Both the position numbers and the translations under genes were made by a program. From assembly GCF_900169365.1 (NCBI RefSeq), contig NZ_FXZH01000001.1:186001-250000 (forward strand): a stretch of 64,000 nt of DNA, written 5' to 3'. The DNA comes from Brevibacterium sp. 239c (GTDB lineage: Bacteria > Actinomycetota > Actinomycetes > Actinomycetales > Brevibacteriaceae). The notes under the pieces were generated by a model. It made no database searches and was not told where the DNA came from. It saw only the letters and a program-made list of their open reading frames with translations. Each line of letters opens with the position of its first letter. Positions within the stretch are counted from its first letter, which is position 1. Below, in pieces: positions 53,815-63,625 of this stretch.

Positions 53815-56553
53815 TCAGAACAGTGCTGTGTCGTCATCATCGTCATCGTCATGGGAGACGATGACGGCGCCGTCGGAGTCGATCTTCGAGCGGGCGATCT
53901 CTTCCTTCGCCTCGTCGAGATCGGGTCGATCGTCAAGGTCGAGATCGAGGCCGTCGAAGCTCGTTGCCAAGCCTGGGGTGCGCGCCGCAGCAGAGGACGA
54001 TGCCCCCTCGCCTGCGCCGTCTCCCGCGCCACCGTTACCCTGAGCATCGGTACCCTCACCAGCACCCGCCGCACCCGCAATAGCATTGTCGGCGGCGCCG
54101 AGGCGGGGGACCGTTCCGATGACATCGATCTTGGATTCGAGGGGCGAGCCCGTGGCATCGCGTTTGGACGTCTCGGCCGGAAGGGTCCTGGCGCCTCCGG
54201 CTTGGGCGGCGGCCTGCGGGGTGTCGCCGACCCAGGCCAGAGACAGCTCGGTTTCGCCCTTGAGGAACTTATGGGCACGCACGCCCGAGGTGGCACGACC
54301 CTTGGTCGGGAACTCGGAGAAATCGCTGACCTTGATCGATGACGATGGTGCGCCATAGAAGTTCTCACCGCTGGCGATAGTGACCACAGAGAACGTGCCG
54401 ATGCTGGTGTCGGCATCCCCGTCTTCGTCGGTCTTGGCCTCCTTGGGCGTCATTCCGAAGAAGAGAGCGCGTGCATCGGCTGGGACCTTCATTCCCGCCA
54501 CACCTGAGGCGTTCCAGCCCTGGGCCCGCAGCCCGGAGGCGTCGAAGGCCAGCAGCTGTGCATTGGAGGTTACGAACACGGCCAGAGACTCATCGATGTC
54601 CTTCGGCTGAGCGACTCCGATGACGGAGTCCTTGCCCTTGAGCGTGATCGCTTCCCATTCGCTCTTGTTCGGCTGTGTGGCCACAGATACGCGTTTGACG
54701 ACTCCGCCTGCGGTTCCGAGGACGAATTCGCGGTCGAGGTCGATGAGGCCGAGGACGGTCTCATTCTTCTCCAGGCTCACGTAGTCGGCGATCTTGACGC
54801 CTCCGGCGACATTCGGACGTGTCGCGGCCGGCGGCAGGGCCGGCAGGTCGACGACGTCGACCATGTGCAGACGTCCTGTCGAGGTCACCGCGCCGACCTT
54901 GCCCTGAGTCATCGACACGATCTCTGAACGCAGCGCATCATGGCTCGAGCGCTTCCCGATCCGCTGCAGAGCCGAGGCATCAGCGGTTCGGGCGATGCGC
55001 CCGGAAGTCGAGAGGAGGACTCGGCAGGGGGCGTCGGCGATCTTGAGGTCCGATTGAGCCTTCTTGCCCTTGGCGGAGAGCTCCTTCATCGAACCTTCGA
55101 TGAGGACCGTGCGCCGAGGTGAGCCGATGGCTTCTGCCGTTGCCTCGAGCTCGGTGGCGACGAGTTCGCGCAGTTTGGCCTCGTCGGCGAGCAGCGCCTC
55201 GAGGTAGTCGATCCTCTTACGCAGTTCGTCGCGTTCGGCCTCGAGCTCGATGCGCGAGAACTTGGTCAGTCGGCGCAGCTGCAGGTCGAGGATGTAGGTG
55301 GCCTGGAGCTCCGAGAGTTCGAAGACATCCATCAGGCGCGTGCGGGCGGTGGCCGCATCGTCGGAGGAGCGGATGAGTTGGATGACCTCGTCGATGTCGA
55401 GGATCGCGATGAGCAGACCCTCGACGAGGTGGAGGCGGTCCTTGGCCTTGCGCAGCTGGAACACGGTGCGGCGGCGGATGACGTCGATGCGGTGGGCCAA
55501 GTAGACGGTCAGCAGCTCGCGCAGTCCCAAGGTCCGCGGCTGGCCGTCGACGAGGCAGACGTTGTTCATGCTGAACGATTCCTCGAGTGGGGTCTGCCGG
55601 TAGAGCTCAGCGAGTACTGCCTCCGGATTGAATCCGTTCTTGATGCCGATGACCAGGCGCATTCCGTTCTTGCGGTCCGAGTAGTCATCGATCGAGGCGA
55701 TGCCGGTGAGCTTCTTCGCGCCGACAGCGTCCTTGACCTTGGCCACGACCTTCTCGGGCCCCACCAGGTAGGGCAGCTCGGTGACGACGATGCCCTTGCG
55801 GCGGGCATTGATGTTCTCGATCGAGACCGTGGCCCTGGTGCGAAACGTTCCGCGGCCGGACTCGTAGGCTTCGCGGACACCGTCGAGTCCGATGATCCGG
55901 CCGCCGGTGGGCAGATCGGGTCCGGGAATGAAGCGCATGAGCTCGGCCAGGCCGGCCTCGGGATTGCGGATCAGATGGCAGCAGGCGGCAATGACTTCGC
56001 CCGGATTGTGCGGGGCCATATTGGTGGCCATGCCCACGGCGATTCCGGAGGTGCCGTTGATGAGCAGGTTCGGGAACGCACTGGGCAGAACATCGGGCTG
56101 GGTCAGCGTGTTGTCGTAGTTTCCGACGAAGTCGACGACGTCTTCGTCGAGGCCGGCGATCATCTGCATGGAGGCTGAGGTCAGCCGGGCCTCCGTATAG
56201 CGCGGGGCGGCAGGACCGTCGTCGAGGGAACCGAAGTTTCCGTGGCCGTCGACGAGCGGCACGCGCATGATGAAGTTCTGGCTCAGGCGCACCAGCGCAT
56301 CGTAGATCGCGGTGTCACCGTGAGGGTGGAGTTTGCCCATCACATCGCCGACGATGCGGGAAGACTTCACGTGGCCGCGCTCGGGGCGCAGGCCCATGTC
56401 TCCCATTTGGTAGACGATGCGTCGCTGGACGGGCTTCAGTCCGTCGCGTGCATCGGGGAGGGCACGGGAGTGGATGACCGAGACCGCATATTCGAGGAAC
56501 GAACTCTCCATCTCTGACGAGACGTCGACATCGATGACTCTGCCTTCGGTCAT
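53815..56553 (-). CDS. parC: DNA topoisomerase (ATP-hydrolysing) subunit A, parC-like
   Basis: This is the 912-residue breakage-reunion subunit of a type IIA topoisomerase. The active-site Tyr119 lies in AAPRYTEARL, and the quinolone region reads HGDTAIYDALVR with Thr81 and Asp85. The tower and coiled-coil (about 360-480) have RSSDDAATARTRLM and LQLRRLTKF, and the C-terminal beta-pinwheel repeats from about 520. The pinwheel lacks an obvious GyrA box, which argues for parC over a second gyrA. The protein ends in a run of seven Asp plus TALF. ATG at 56553 has an AAAGGAGTTCC site. It partners a ParE subunit that is not in this window. Confidence 0.82.
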   Translation of the reverse strand: MTEGRVIDVDVSSEMESSFLEYAVSVIHSRALPDARDGLKPVQRRIVYQMGDMGLRPERGHVKSSRIVGDVMGKLHPHGDTAIYDALVRLSQNFIMRVPLVDGHGNFGSLDDGPAAPRYTEARLTSASMQMIAGLDEDVVDFVGNYDNTLTQPDVLPSAFPNLLINGTSGIAVGMATNMAPHNPGEVIAACCHLIRNPEAGLAELMRFIPGPDLPTGGRIIGLDGVREAYESGRGTFRTRATVSIENINARRKGIVVTELPYLVGPEKVVAKVKDAVGAKKLTGIASIDDYSDRKNGMRLVIGIKNGFNPEAVLAELYRQTPLEESFSMNNVCLVDGQPRTLGLRELLTVYLAHRIDVIRRRTVFQLRKAKDRLHLVEGLLIAILDIDEVIQLIRSSDDAATARTRLMDVFELSELQATYILDLQLRRLTKFSRIELEAERDELRKRIDYLEALLADEAKLRELVATELEATAEAIGSPRRTVLIEGSMKELSAKGKKAQSDLKIADAPCRVLLSTSGRIARTADASALQRIGKRSSHDALRSEIVSMTQGKVGAVTSTGRLHMVDVVDLPALPPAATRPNVAGGVKIADYVSLEKNETVLGLIDLDREFVLGTAGGVVKRVSVATQPNKSEWEAITLKGKDSVIGVAQPKDIDESLAVFVTSNAQLLAFDASGLRAQGWNASGVAGMKVPADARALFFGMTPKEAKTDEDGDADTSIGTFSVVTIASGENFYGAPSSSIKVSDFSEFPTKGRATSGVRAHKFLKGETELSLAWVGDTPQAAAQAGGARTLPAETSKRDATGSPLESKIDVIGTVPRLGAADNAIAGAAGAGEGTDAQGNGGAGDGAGEGASSSAAARTPGLATSFDGLDLDLDDRPDLDEAKEEIARSKIDSDGAVIVSHDDDDDDDTALF

Positions 56554-56860
56554 GGAACTCCTTTGACGCACGAATTTTCCGCTCCGGGTGCCCTCTCACA
56601 CACCGAGGCTCGGCATCGACAACGGAGAGCACCTGTCGATTCTAGCGTTCGATTTGAGTTCTACGGCTCAAGCCCGCTTTTCGAGGCGTCCGTGTCGTCG
56701 TCTGCGGAGGCCCCGTGTCGTTACCTGCGAGGGTCCGCCGCATCATCTGCGAAGGCCCGTGTCGTTTCGAACTGTGCCTGCGCCTGAGCACTGTGCTGGG
56801 CTCAGGGCTTTGTTCAGACCCGGGCTGTCAGAACGGCCCAGGCGGGATGCTCAGTGAGCT
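56554..56860. other. Region upstream of parC with degenerate repeats
   Basis: This 307-bp gap between parC (start 56553) and the TetR gene (stop 56861) holds two related units: TCTGCGGAGGCCCCGTGTCG at 56701 and TCTGCGAAGGCCCGTGTCG at 56745. It must contain the parC promoter. No gene is seen. Confidence 0.45.
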
Positions 56861-57415
56861 TCAACCCTGCTTTCGCGTGGCGTTCATCCAGGTCAGGAAC
56901 TGCCCCATGAACGTGTCGATGTGAGCGCGGTCGGCCGTCCCTGAGATCAGTTCGGTGATCATCATTCCCATCACCGAGCTGTTTATCGAACGCGCCATTT
57001 CAGCATCGACTTCGGCCAGTCGCATCACGAACTCGTCGATCTTCGCCATGTTCTTCTGCTTCGCAGCCAACGCCTCATCCGGAAGTGCGGGATCGAGGCT
57101 GAGCATGATCATCGTATAGAAGCGATTGCGGTCCGTTGTCAGCCAGTTCATGCAGAAATCGACGGCGATTTCCTGAGCAGGCTTGTCGTTGGCGCGGAAC
57201 GAGTCAGGCAGGCGTTCAAGCTGTTGCGAGTTCAGGTCTCCGATGCGCTCCATGATTCCGGTGATCAGCGCATCACGCGTGCGGTAGACATTCGAGGTGG
57301 AGCCGACGGGCAGCTCGGCCAGGGCATCGACTGCCCTGTGGGTGAGTCCACGAACTCCCTGTTCGGCGACGACGGCTATGGCGGAGTCGGTGACGACGTC
57401 TCTTCGTGAAATCAT
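56861..57415 (-). CDS. TetR-family regulator
   Basis: The 184-residue repressor has its HTH near the start: GVRGLTHRAVDALAELPVGSTSNVYRTRDALI contains a helix-turn-helix whose recognition core is VGSTSNVYRTR, as in TetR_C_37-type proteins. The rest is helical and ends with ITELISGTADRAH. ATG at 57415 follows only an A-rich stretch. Two mutually overlapping hairpins lie just upstream in its leader (57425-57460). Its target is unknown; it is the sole gene between parC and the acetyltransferase. Confidence 0.85.
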   Translation of the reverse strand: MISRRDVVTDSAIAVVAEQGVRGLTHRAVDALAELPVGSTSNVYRTRDALITGIMERIGDLNSQQLERLPDSFRANDKPAQEIAVDFCMNWLTTDRNRFYTMIMLSLDPALPDEALAAKQKNMAKIDEFVMRLAEVDAEMARSINSSVMGMMITELISGTADRAHIDTFMGQFLTWMNATRKQG

Positions 57416-57424
57416 TTCTTTTGG

Positions 57425-57460
57425 GCCTCATTCTCGTGAGGCACCTGCGGTGCAGGTGCC
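57425..57460 (-). promoter_or_regulatory. Two overlapping hairpins in the TetR leader
   Basis: GGCACCTGC-GGT-GCAGGTGCC (57440-57460) is a perfect 9-bp stem with a 3-nt loop. GCCTCA-N6-TGAGGC (57425-57442) is a second stem that shares GGC at 57440-57442 with the first. The two cannot form together in full, and the second ends about 10 nt before the TetR ATG. Confidence 0.55.
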
Positions 57461-57688
57461 TTGTGGACGGTGGATGACCAGCAGCTGGCCACAGACTATG
57501 GCCAATGTTTGGCCTCACACTAAAACACGAATCCATAACGTTTCGTGTCGAACGGATACAGATACTACCTGCAATAGAGAAGAATTGGTATAAGACTCGC
57601 CAAACTTCCAGTCGGTTCCCACTTAATGAGTCATATCTGCATTCCTCGGACACGTCAGCTGAACAGAAGTGACATTTCATCCGAGGGA

Positions 57689-60361
57689 TCAGCTCAGCAG
57701 TCTCCGCGTTGAATCGATGCGTGTGGAATCGGTGAGCAGCTCAATCCTCACACTCAGCAGATGTCCGCCGGTCACGGTGGCGACCATGGGATGGATTTCG
57801 AGTTCGAGAATCTGCGGATGCCTCTCGACGAGTACCGACAGACGTTCGATCACGTCCTTCAGCGGGTCGATGTTCACCGGTGGCAGGCCCCGATACCCGA
57901 ACAGCCTCGGTGATGATTTCACCGATCGGATCATGTCTTCGGCATCTTTATCCGTCAGGGGAGCCACGCGATGTTCGACATCGCCGAGCAGTTCGGTCGT
58001 ATCCCCGGCCAGGGAGAACGAGAGCAGCGGCCCCAGCAGGTGGTCCTCGCCGGCGCGGATCACGCAGGGCACGCCTGGGGGCGCCATAGCCTGAACGTCG
58101 ACCAGCGGATTCTCCTCGACGAGGAGGGAGCTGATGGTCTCCTGGATCGCTTGGAAGTCCTCGCGCAGCTCTTCCGGTGAGTCGATGTTCAACCGCACAC
58201 CGCCGAGCTCCATCCGGTGGCGCAGGGTGTTCGACACTGCCTTGAGCGCAACCGGATAGCCGATCTCATCGGCAGCGGCCAATGCATCGTCCACCGAGGC
58301 GGCTGTGATGTGGGGCAGCACCTCGATTCCGTAGCAGGAGAGCAGGGAGCTCGCCTGGTCCCGGTCGAGCCGGACGGGTTTGCCCGGCCCAGCATCGGAG
58401 AGTACCGATTCGATGATCGAGCGCACACCCTTGTCGTCGAGATCCTCGACCTCAAGGAAGCGACCGTGGTCGGCACTTCGCCACCGCGAATAGTCGGTGG
58501 CGCGGGCCAGAGACCACACTGCATCCTCTGGACCGACATAGCTGGGCACGGTGTGCGAGTTCCGCGTGCCCTCGCTGTCGCTGAGGTGGGTGGTCAGCTC
58601 ATCCTGGACACCCTGGATGCCGAGGAAGCAGGCCACGGTCGTCTTCTTCGAACGAGCCGCCGCCTCGGAGAGGTGAGCCGCGATCTCGGATTCCTCGGCC
58701 CCGGCCGAGGGGGTGAAGGTGACGATCACGGAGTCAATGTCCTCACGGGCATACATGGCCTCGAGCTCGGCCCGGAACGTTTCGGCCTCGACCTCAGGGT
58801 GGAGCGACACAGGGTCAGTCTCGACGTGCAGCCCCTCGGAGCGGGCGCGTTGGATCACGAGGGTGGCCATCGCCGCCGAGTTGCCGATGACTCCCAGTCG
58901 CCTGCCCGCCGGCAGAGACTGCGTCGAGAACACCTGGGCCAAGTCGTAGAGTTGGTGGATCGTATCGGCCCTGATCACCCCGGCCTGGCCGAGCACCTGA
59001 TCGAGGGTGTTCGGTGCCAAGGATGAGGTGCGCACGATGTGGCCGGGCGGCAGTTCCCGTCCGGTGAGGTCGGATTTGATGACGATGACCGGTTTCACTC
59101 GCGAGACCCGGCGGGCGATGCGGGCGAACTTGCGCGGGTTGCCGATCGATTCGAGGTAGAGACCGACGGTCTTCGTCGCCGGATCTTCCTCCCAGTATTG
59201 GAGGACGTCGTTGCCGGAGAGGTCCGCACGATTGCCAGCGGAGACGAACGTGGAGATGCCGAGTCCGCGCTTCTTCGCCCCCGCCAGGAGTGCGGTGCCC
59301 AACGCTCCCGACTGGCTGAATAGACCCAGCGTGCCGGAGGCCGGCAGGAAAGGGGCCAGCGATGTGTTCAGCGAGATGTCTGCGGCTTCGTTGACGAGGC
59401 CGAACGAGTTTGGGCCGACCACGCGCATTCCGTAGGCGCGAGCGGTGGAGACCATCTGGCGCTGCAGCTCGGCCCCGTCCTCACCGGTCTCGGCAAAGCC
59501 GGAGGAGATGACGAGGACCGCTTTGACCCCGTGGGCCGCGCACTCCTGGACCACCTCGGTGGCGGATTCCGCGGGCACCGCGATCACGGCCAGGTCGGCC
59601 TTGCCCGGCAGATCGCCAAGGCTCGGGTACGCCTGGACTCCGGCGATCTGGTCGACTTCCGGGTGGACGACCCACAGATCGCCGGTGAATTTCGCGGCGG
59701 TGATATTGCGGATGAGGAGATGGCCGGTGGAGTTGCGTTTGCGGCTGGCGCCGATCACCACCACCGAGGTGGGGTGGAGGACCGTGCGCACGCTCAGTGC
59801 CTCGGCACGGTGCTCTCGGGAGGCCTGGACCTCGATGGACCGTGCGGTGGGATCGATGTCGAAGTTCACGGCCACGACGCCGTCATCGAAACCGCGGGAC
59901 ACCTCGTAGCCGGCGGCCTGGAAGACCTGCAGCATCGAACGGTTCTGAGGCAGCACCTCGGCGGTGAATTTGCGGATCCCCAGATCCCGGGCCGCGGCGG
60001 CCAGATGCTCCAGCAGGATCGAACCGATGCCGCGGCCCTGGTGGGCATCGGCGATGTTGAAGGCCACCTCGGCGGATGTGGTCGAAATCTTGTCGAAGCG
60101 ACCGACGCCGATGATGTCGGACCCGACCAACATGATCATCGCCACTCGTTCTCGGTGGTCGACGTTGACGAACCGCTCCAGATCGCGCTTGGGCAGCCGG
60201 GGCAGAGGAGCGAAGAAACGCAGGTAGACGGACTCGGGCGACTGCGCCTCGTGCATCTTCGACAGGGCGTCGGCATCGGCAGGGACGATGGGACGAAGAT
60301 GGGCGGTTCCCCCGTCGCGCAAGACGACATCGGCTTCCCACTCGGCAGGATAATTTTCCAT
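57689..60361 (-). CDS. Protein lysine acetyltransferase, GNAT + acyl-CoA synthetase-like fusion
   Basis: The 890-residue fusion has a GNAT acetyltransferase domain at about 15-165, with HQGRGIGSILLEHL as the acetyl-CoA-binding motif A, joined to an NDP-forming acyl-CoA synthetase-like part with CoA-binding at about 205-330 (VVVIGASRKRNSTGHLL), ligase domains in the middle, and an ATP-grasp-like part near 680-890. This order (GNAT first) is the actinobacterial Pat layout; the enterobacterial Pat has GNAT last. Relatives acetylate acetyl-CoA synthetase and other enzymes to control acyl-CoA metabolism. ATG at 60361 is used; the frame is open to 60475. Confidence 0.86.
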   Translation of the reverse strand: MENYPAEWEADVVLRDGGTAHLRPIVPADADALSKMHEAQSPESVYLRFFAPLPRLPKRDLERFVNVDHRERVAMIMLVGSDIIGVGRFDKISTTSAEVAFNIADAHQGRGIGSILLEHLAAAARDLGIRKFTAEVLPQNRSMLQVFQAAGYEVSRGFDDGVVAVNFDIDPTARSIEVQASREHRAEALSVRTVLHPTSVVVIGASRKRNSTGHLLIRNITAAKFTGDLWVVHPEVDQIAGVQAYPSLGDLPGKADLAVIAVPAESATEVVQECAAHGVKAVLVISSGFAETGEDGAELQRQMVSTARAYGMRVVGPNSFGLVNEAADISLNTSLAPFLPASGTLGLFSQSGALGTALLAGAKKRGLGISTFVSAGNRADLSGNDVLQYWEEDPATKTVGLYLESIGNPRKFARIARRVSRVKPVIVIKSDLTGRELPPGHIVRTSSLAPNTLDQVLGQAGVIRADTIHQLYDLAQVFSTQSLPAGRRLGVIGNSAAMATLVIQRARSEGLHVETDPVSLHPEVEAETFRAELEAMYAREDIDSVIVTFTPSAGAEESEIAAHLSEAAARSKKTTVACFLGIQGVQDELTTHLSDSEGTRNSHTVPSYVGPEDAVWSLARATDYSRWRSADHGRFLEVEDLDDKGVRSIIESVLSDAGPGKPVRLDRDQASSLLSCYGIEVLPHITAASVDDALAAADEIGYPVALKAVSNTLRHRMELGGVRLNIDSPEELREDFQAIQETISSLLVEENPLVDVQAMAPPGVPCVIRAGEDHLLGPLLSFSLAGDTTELLGDVEHRVAPLTDKDAEDMIRSVKSSPRLFGYRGLPPVNIDPLKDVIERLSVLVERHPQILELEIHPMVATVTGGHLLSVRIELLTDSTRIDSTRRLLS

Positions 60362-60483
60362 GACCCCAGCATAAGCGGACAGCGAGGATCTCCGGCCGAA
60401 CATCAACTGGAAGGTGGCAGAACGGGAGCCGAAGGAATAAGCCCAAGTGGGAAGAGACGGGCGAGTACGGCACAATGGTAGTC

Positions 60484-61071
60484 ATGGCTTTACCCGAAGT
60501 TCTCGTCCACGATCTGCAGTCGGCCGGATACTACCCACAGCTCACACAGGGGATTCTGGCGGATTCTCTGTTCGACGAACCGGTTCTGGCTCACTTCGTC
60601 CACATCGACACACACGTCGACATCGAATCCATCCACCGTCACGTCACGGCCTTCGTGCTCACCGAAACACGCCTGCTGCTGGCGCACGTCGACGATGACC
60701 CGAACGTCGTCCCCGGCTCCAAGCCACGGGCCGTGACGAGCAGCGAAGACATCGAACTCGAACGCCTCGGCACAGTCATGGTCGGCCGGACCTTCGCAGA
60801 CCCCGCCGGATACATCCCCGGAGACAAGCCGGTCGAGGTGTCTCTGACCATGTCCTGGGGCGCCTCACGGCGCATCGAAGCCTTCCCGGAGACCTGCGGC
60901 GATCCGGACTGCGCGGCCGATCACGGCTACGGCGGATCCATTTTCTCCGAAGACGTCATGCTGCGCGTATCCGCCGAGGCCGAAGGTCAGTCCGCAGTCG
61001 ACCGCATCGCCGAATTCGCCGGAAAGCTGCGGGCCGCCGTGTTCCAAGCCAGGCTCCGGTCCCGCCGCTGA
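60484..61071 (+). CDS. DUF5998 family protein
   Basis: The 195-residue soluble protein of unknown function is found across actinobacteria near parC-type genes. It has alternating strands with HIDTHVDIESIHRHVTAFVLT, the acidic LERLGTVMVGRTF segment and an AFPETCGDPDCAADHGYGG region with two Cys and a His that could bind metal. CACAAT lies near the start, so the message may be leaderless; ATG at 60484 is chosen over 60475. Its stop overlaps the ATG of the phosphodiesterase gene by one base. Confidence 0.72.
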   Translation: MALPEVLVHDLQSAGYYPQLTQGILADSLFDEPVLAHFVHIDTHVDIESIHRHVTAFVLTETRLLLAHVDDDPNVVPGSKPRAVTSSEDIELERLGTVMVGRTFADPAGYIPGDKPVEVSLTMSWGASRRIEAFPETCGDPDCAADHGYGGSIFSEDVMLRVSAEAEGQSAVDRIAEFAGKLRAAVFQARLRSRR

Positions 61072-62234
61072 TGGCAGCTGCGACCACCTCACCCCTGACA
61101 GGGCCGCCCGACTATTCGGGACCTATCCTCTCCGACGTGGTCCCGGCCGCGGCGCTCAGCCTCGGCGCGGGAGACATCTTCGATGACACTGCCCGGGCTC
61201 GGGCTGCGTCTCTGGGGCTGGACCGGGATTCGAGGACGACGATCGTGGTCCTCATCGACGGTATGGGAGAGAGCCAGCTCAAGCAGTACAGCGGCTACAC
61301 ACCCTTCTTCCGGTCCCAGGCTGCCTCGCGACGGACTCTGTCCACGGGATTCCCTTCGACGACCGCGAACTCCCTGTCCTCACTGGCCACAGGGCGACTG
61401 CCCGGCGGCCACGGCGTCGTCGGATACCGAGTCCTCGACCCGGCCAAAGATGCTGTGTTCAACCAGCTGACCTGGGACCTCGACGTCGACCCGGTCTCCT
61501 GGGTGCCCGACGCGACCCTGTTCGAACGCCTCACCGAGGTCGAGGTCGACGTCGTCAGCCTCGGCGAGGCCAAATTCGCCGGACGCGGCCTGAACAGAGC
61601 CTCTCTGCGTGGGGGACGGTTCCGTGCCTCGAAGACTCTCGAACAGCGCTGTGCCCAGGCCATCGAAGAGGCGAAGGCCCCCGGTCGTCGTCTCGTCTAT
61701 CTCTACTGGGGCAACCTGGATAAGACCGGCCACGTCTACGGATCGAACTCCTCGCAATGGACCGAAGAGCTCGAACACGTCGACCTGGCACTGTCGCAGC
61801 TGGCCAACGATCTGCCAGCCGATTCGACGATGATCGTCACCGCTGATCATGGAATGGTCGACATCGACCACAATCTGCGCCTCGACCTCGCCGATGTTCC
61901 CGCACTGCGTACTGGTGTCAGACATGTCGGCGGCGAACCGCGCGCGATCCACCTCTACGCCGAGGACGGTGCTGAGGCCGATGTCTACTCGGCCTGGACC
62001 GAGACAGTGGGGGACAGGGCACTCATCCTCAGCCGCGATGAGGCCATCCGACGCGACTACTTCGGCCCCGTCGACCCCCGTTTCCGACAGCGCATAGGCG
62101 ACTTCATGGTCATCTGCCAGGACGAATTCGCCATCGTCGACTCGGACAACGAATCTGTCTCCGCGATCGCGCTCATCGGCCATCATGGTTCGACGACGGA
62201 ACGCGAACTCCAGATTCCCCTGCTCGTGGTGTGA
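61071..62234 (+). CDS. Alkaline phosphatase-family nucleotide pyrophosphatase/phosphodiesterase
   Basis: The 387-residue metal-dependent hydrolase of the alkaline phosphatase superfamily has metal ligand Asp in VVLIDGMGE, the nucleophile Thr in GFPSTTANSL, YLYWGNLDKTGHVYG and TADHGMVD, and the final HHGSTT. It resembles nucleotide pyrophosphatase/phosphodiesterase (NPP/autotaxin-like) members. No signal peptide was seen. ATG at 61071 shares its first base with the DUF5998 stop (TGATG). The substrate is unknown. Confidence 0.85.
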   Translation: MAAATTSPLTGPPDYSGPILSDVVPAAALSLGAGDIFDDTARARAASLGLDRDSRTTIVVLIDGMGESQLKQYSGYTPFFRSQAASRRTLSTGFPSTTANSLSSLATGRLPGGHGVVGYRVLDPAKDAVFNQLTWDLDVDPVSWVPDATLFERLTEVEVDVVSLGEAKFAGRGLNRASLRGGRFRASKTLEQRCAQAIEEAKAPGRRLVYLYWGNLDKTGHVYGSNSSQWTEELEHVDLALSQLANDLPADSTMIVTADHGMVDIDHNLRLDLADVPALRTGVRHVGGEPRAIHLYAEDGAEADVYSAWTETVGDRALILSRDEAIRRDYFGPVDPRFRQRIGDFMVICQDEFAIVDSDNESVSAIALIGHHGSTTERELQIPLLVV

Positions 62235-62269
62235 CGGGTGTCGTTGAACGCTGCATTCAGGAGCCCCCA

Positions 62270-63556
62270 GTGACCAGAGTCGACCCTTCCTCGACCGGTC
62301 CCGACCCCTCAGCGGGCGGACTCGTTCCTTCAGCGACCGGGCTCGACTGGACCGAGGGCGGAGCTCATCGTGCGGCGAACTGGCATTCGGAGAACCAGTC
62401 CGCACCTCCGGGACAGGTCATCGTGGTCAGCGATGACATCACTGCCGATGCCGCCTACCGGCTGGCCCGGACCGGGACCGGGCTGCTGTGGCGCGGCGAC
62501 TATCACAACGGCCGTCAGCTGCTGCAGGCGATGGACCGCCGCTTCAAACGCCATAGTGCCCGCCGGGGATCCGGCAAGCGGGGCGGCGATAGACAGGGTG
62601 CTGATGGGAGAAGTGCAGGCCGGCACGGAGTCGACCAGGCGGACGGCCGGCGCAAGGGCGGGGCCGAGGCCTTCGATGCACAGCGTCTCTACATCGCCGA
62701 TCGTGCTCGACTGCTTGGTACACTGATCGTCGAACTCGACGATGACTACCGCCTGAATCTGCGCCGCGCCCCCGATGTGAGCCTGGCCTGCGAAGCTGCC
62801 TACGGCCCGTCGACGGGCCCGATGTGCGTCTCCATGACCGAATTGAACGGGGTCCTCAGCGCCTACCAATGGCAGCTGAAGGGTGTGGCCATTCCCGCCC
62901 TCGGCGAGGACATCCACCCGCGCTACGGTGTGTTCTCCCCGATCCGCGGAGAATACGTCGACCTCGTCGCCCAGACACCACTTCCAGACTCCAGTACGGA
63001 CAGTTCAGCGCCACCCGATACGGCCTTCGACCTGGGTACCGGTACGGGCGTGCTCGCCGCTGTGCTGTTGCGCCGTGGTGTGAGTCGGGTAGTGGCCACG
63101 GACATCAATCCTCGTGCCGTGGTCTGCGCTCGCGAGAACCTGGAACGCCTCGGACTGAGTCGAACCGCCGAGGTGGTCGAGGCCGATCTCTTCCCACAGG
63201 GGCGAGCCGACCTCGTCGTGTGCAACCCGCCCTGGCTGCCTGCCCGACCGACATCTGCCCTCGAGGCCGGAATCTATGACCCCGGCTCCGATGTGCTCCA
63301 CCGATTCATCGACGGCCTGGCCGCGCACCTCTCTCCTGCCGGCGAGGGATGGCTGATTCTGTCCGACCTCGCCGAACACCTCGGCCTGCGAACCCGCGAA
63401 GCTCTGCTGGAGCGCTTCGCCGAAGCAGGGCTGCGGGTCCACGATCGGCACGACACCACCCCGCGCCATCCCCGTGCCTCTGACACCGAGGACGAGCTGC
63501 ACAAAGCTCGCGGGGCCGAGGTCACGTCGTTGTGGAGACTGCGTCGCTCCAGCTGA
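62270..63556 (+). CDS. Class I SAM-dependent methyltransferase (HemK/RlmG-like)
   Basis: The 428-residue protein has a divergent N-terminal domain (SLACEAAYGPSTGPM) and a C-terminal Rossmann methyltransferase with AFDLGTGTGVLAAVLL, VATDINPRAV and VVCNPPWLPA, the NPPW motif of enzymes that modify a planar nitrogen in RNA, DNA or a Gln/Arg side chain. The substrate is unknown. GTG at 62270 with an AGGAG site is preferred over GTG at 62231. It is the last gene of the DUF5998-phosphodiesterase-methyltransferase operon. Confidence 0.82.
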   Translation: MTRVDPSSTGPDPSAGGLVPSATGLDWTEGGAHRAANWHSENQSAPPGQVIVVSDDITADAAYRLARTGTGLLWRGDYHNGRQLLQAMDRRFKRHSARRGSGKRGGDRQGADGRSAGRHGVDQADGRRKGGAEAFDAQRLYIADRARLLGTLIVELDDDYRLNLRRAPDVSLACEAAYGPSTGPMCVSMTELNGVLSAYQWQLKGVAIPALGEDIHPRYGVFSPIRGEYVDLVAQTPLPDSSTDSSAPPDTAFDLGTGTGVLAAVLLRRGVSRVVATDINPRAVVCARENLERLGLSRTAEVVEADLFPQGRADLVVCNPPWLPARPTSALEAGIYDPGSDVLHRFIDGLAAHLSPAGEGWLILSDLAEHLGLRTREALLERFAEAGLRVHDRHDTTPRHPRASDTEDELHKARGAEVTSLWRLRRSS

Positions 63557-63625
63557 AAATGGGCTCCTCAGCTGAGCCCGGGACTCGCAGAAGGAACCCG
63601 TGCGTCTCATGTCCGCGGCGGGCGA

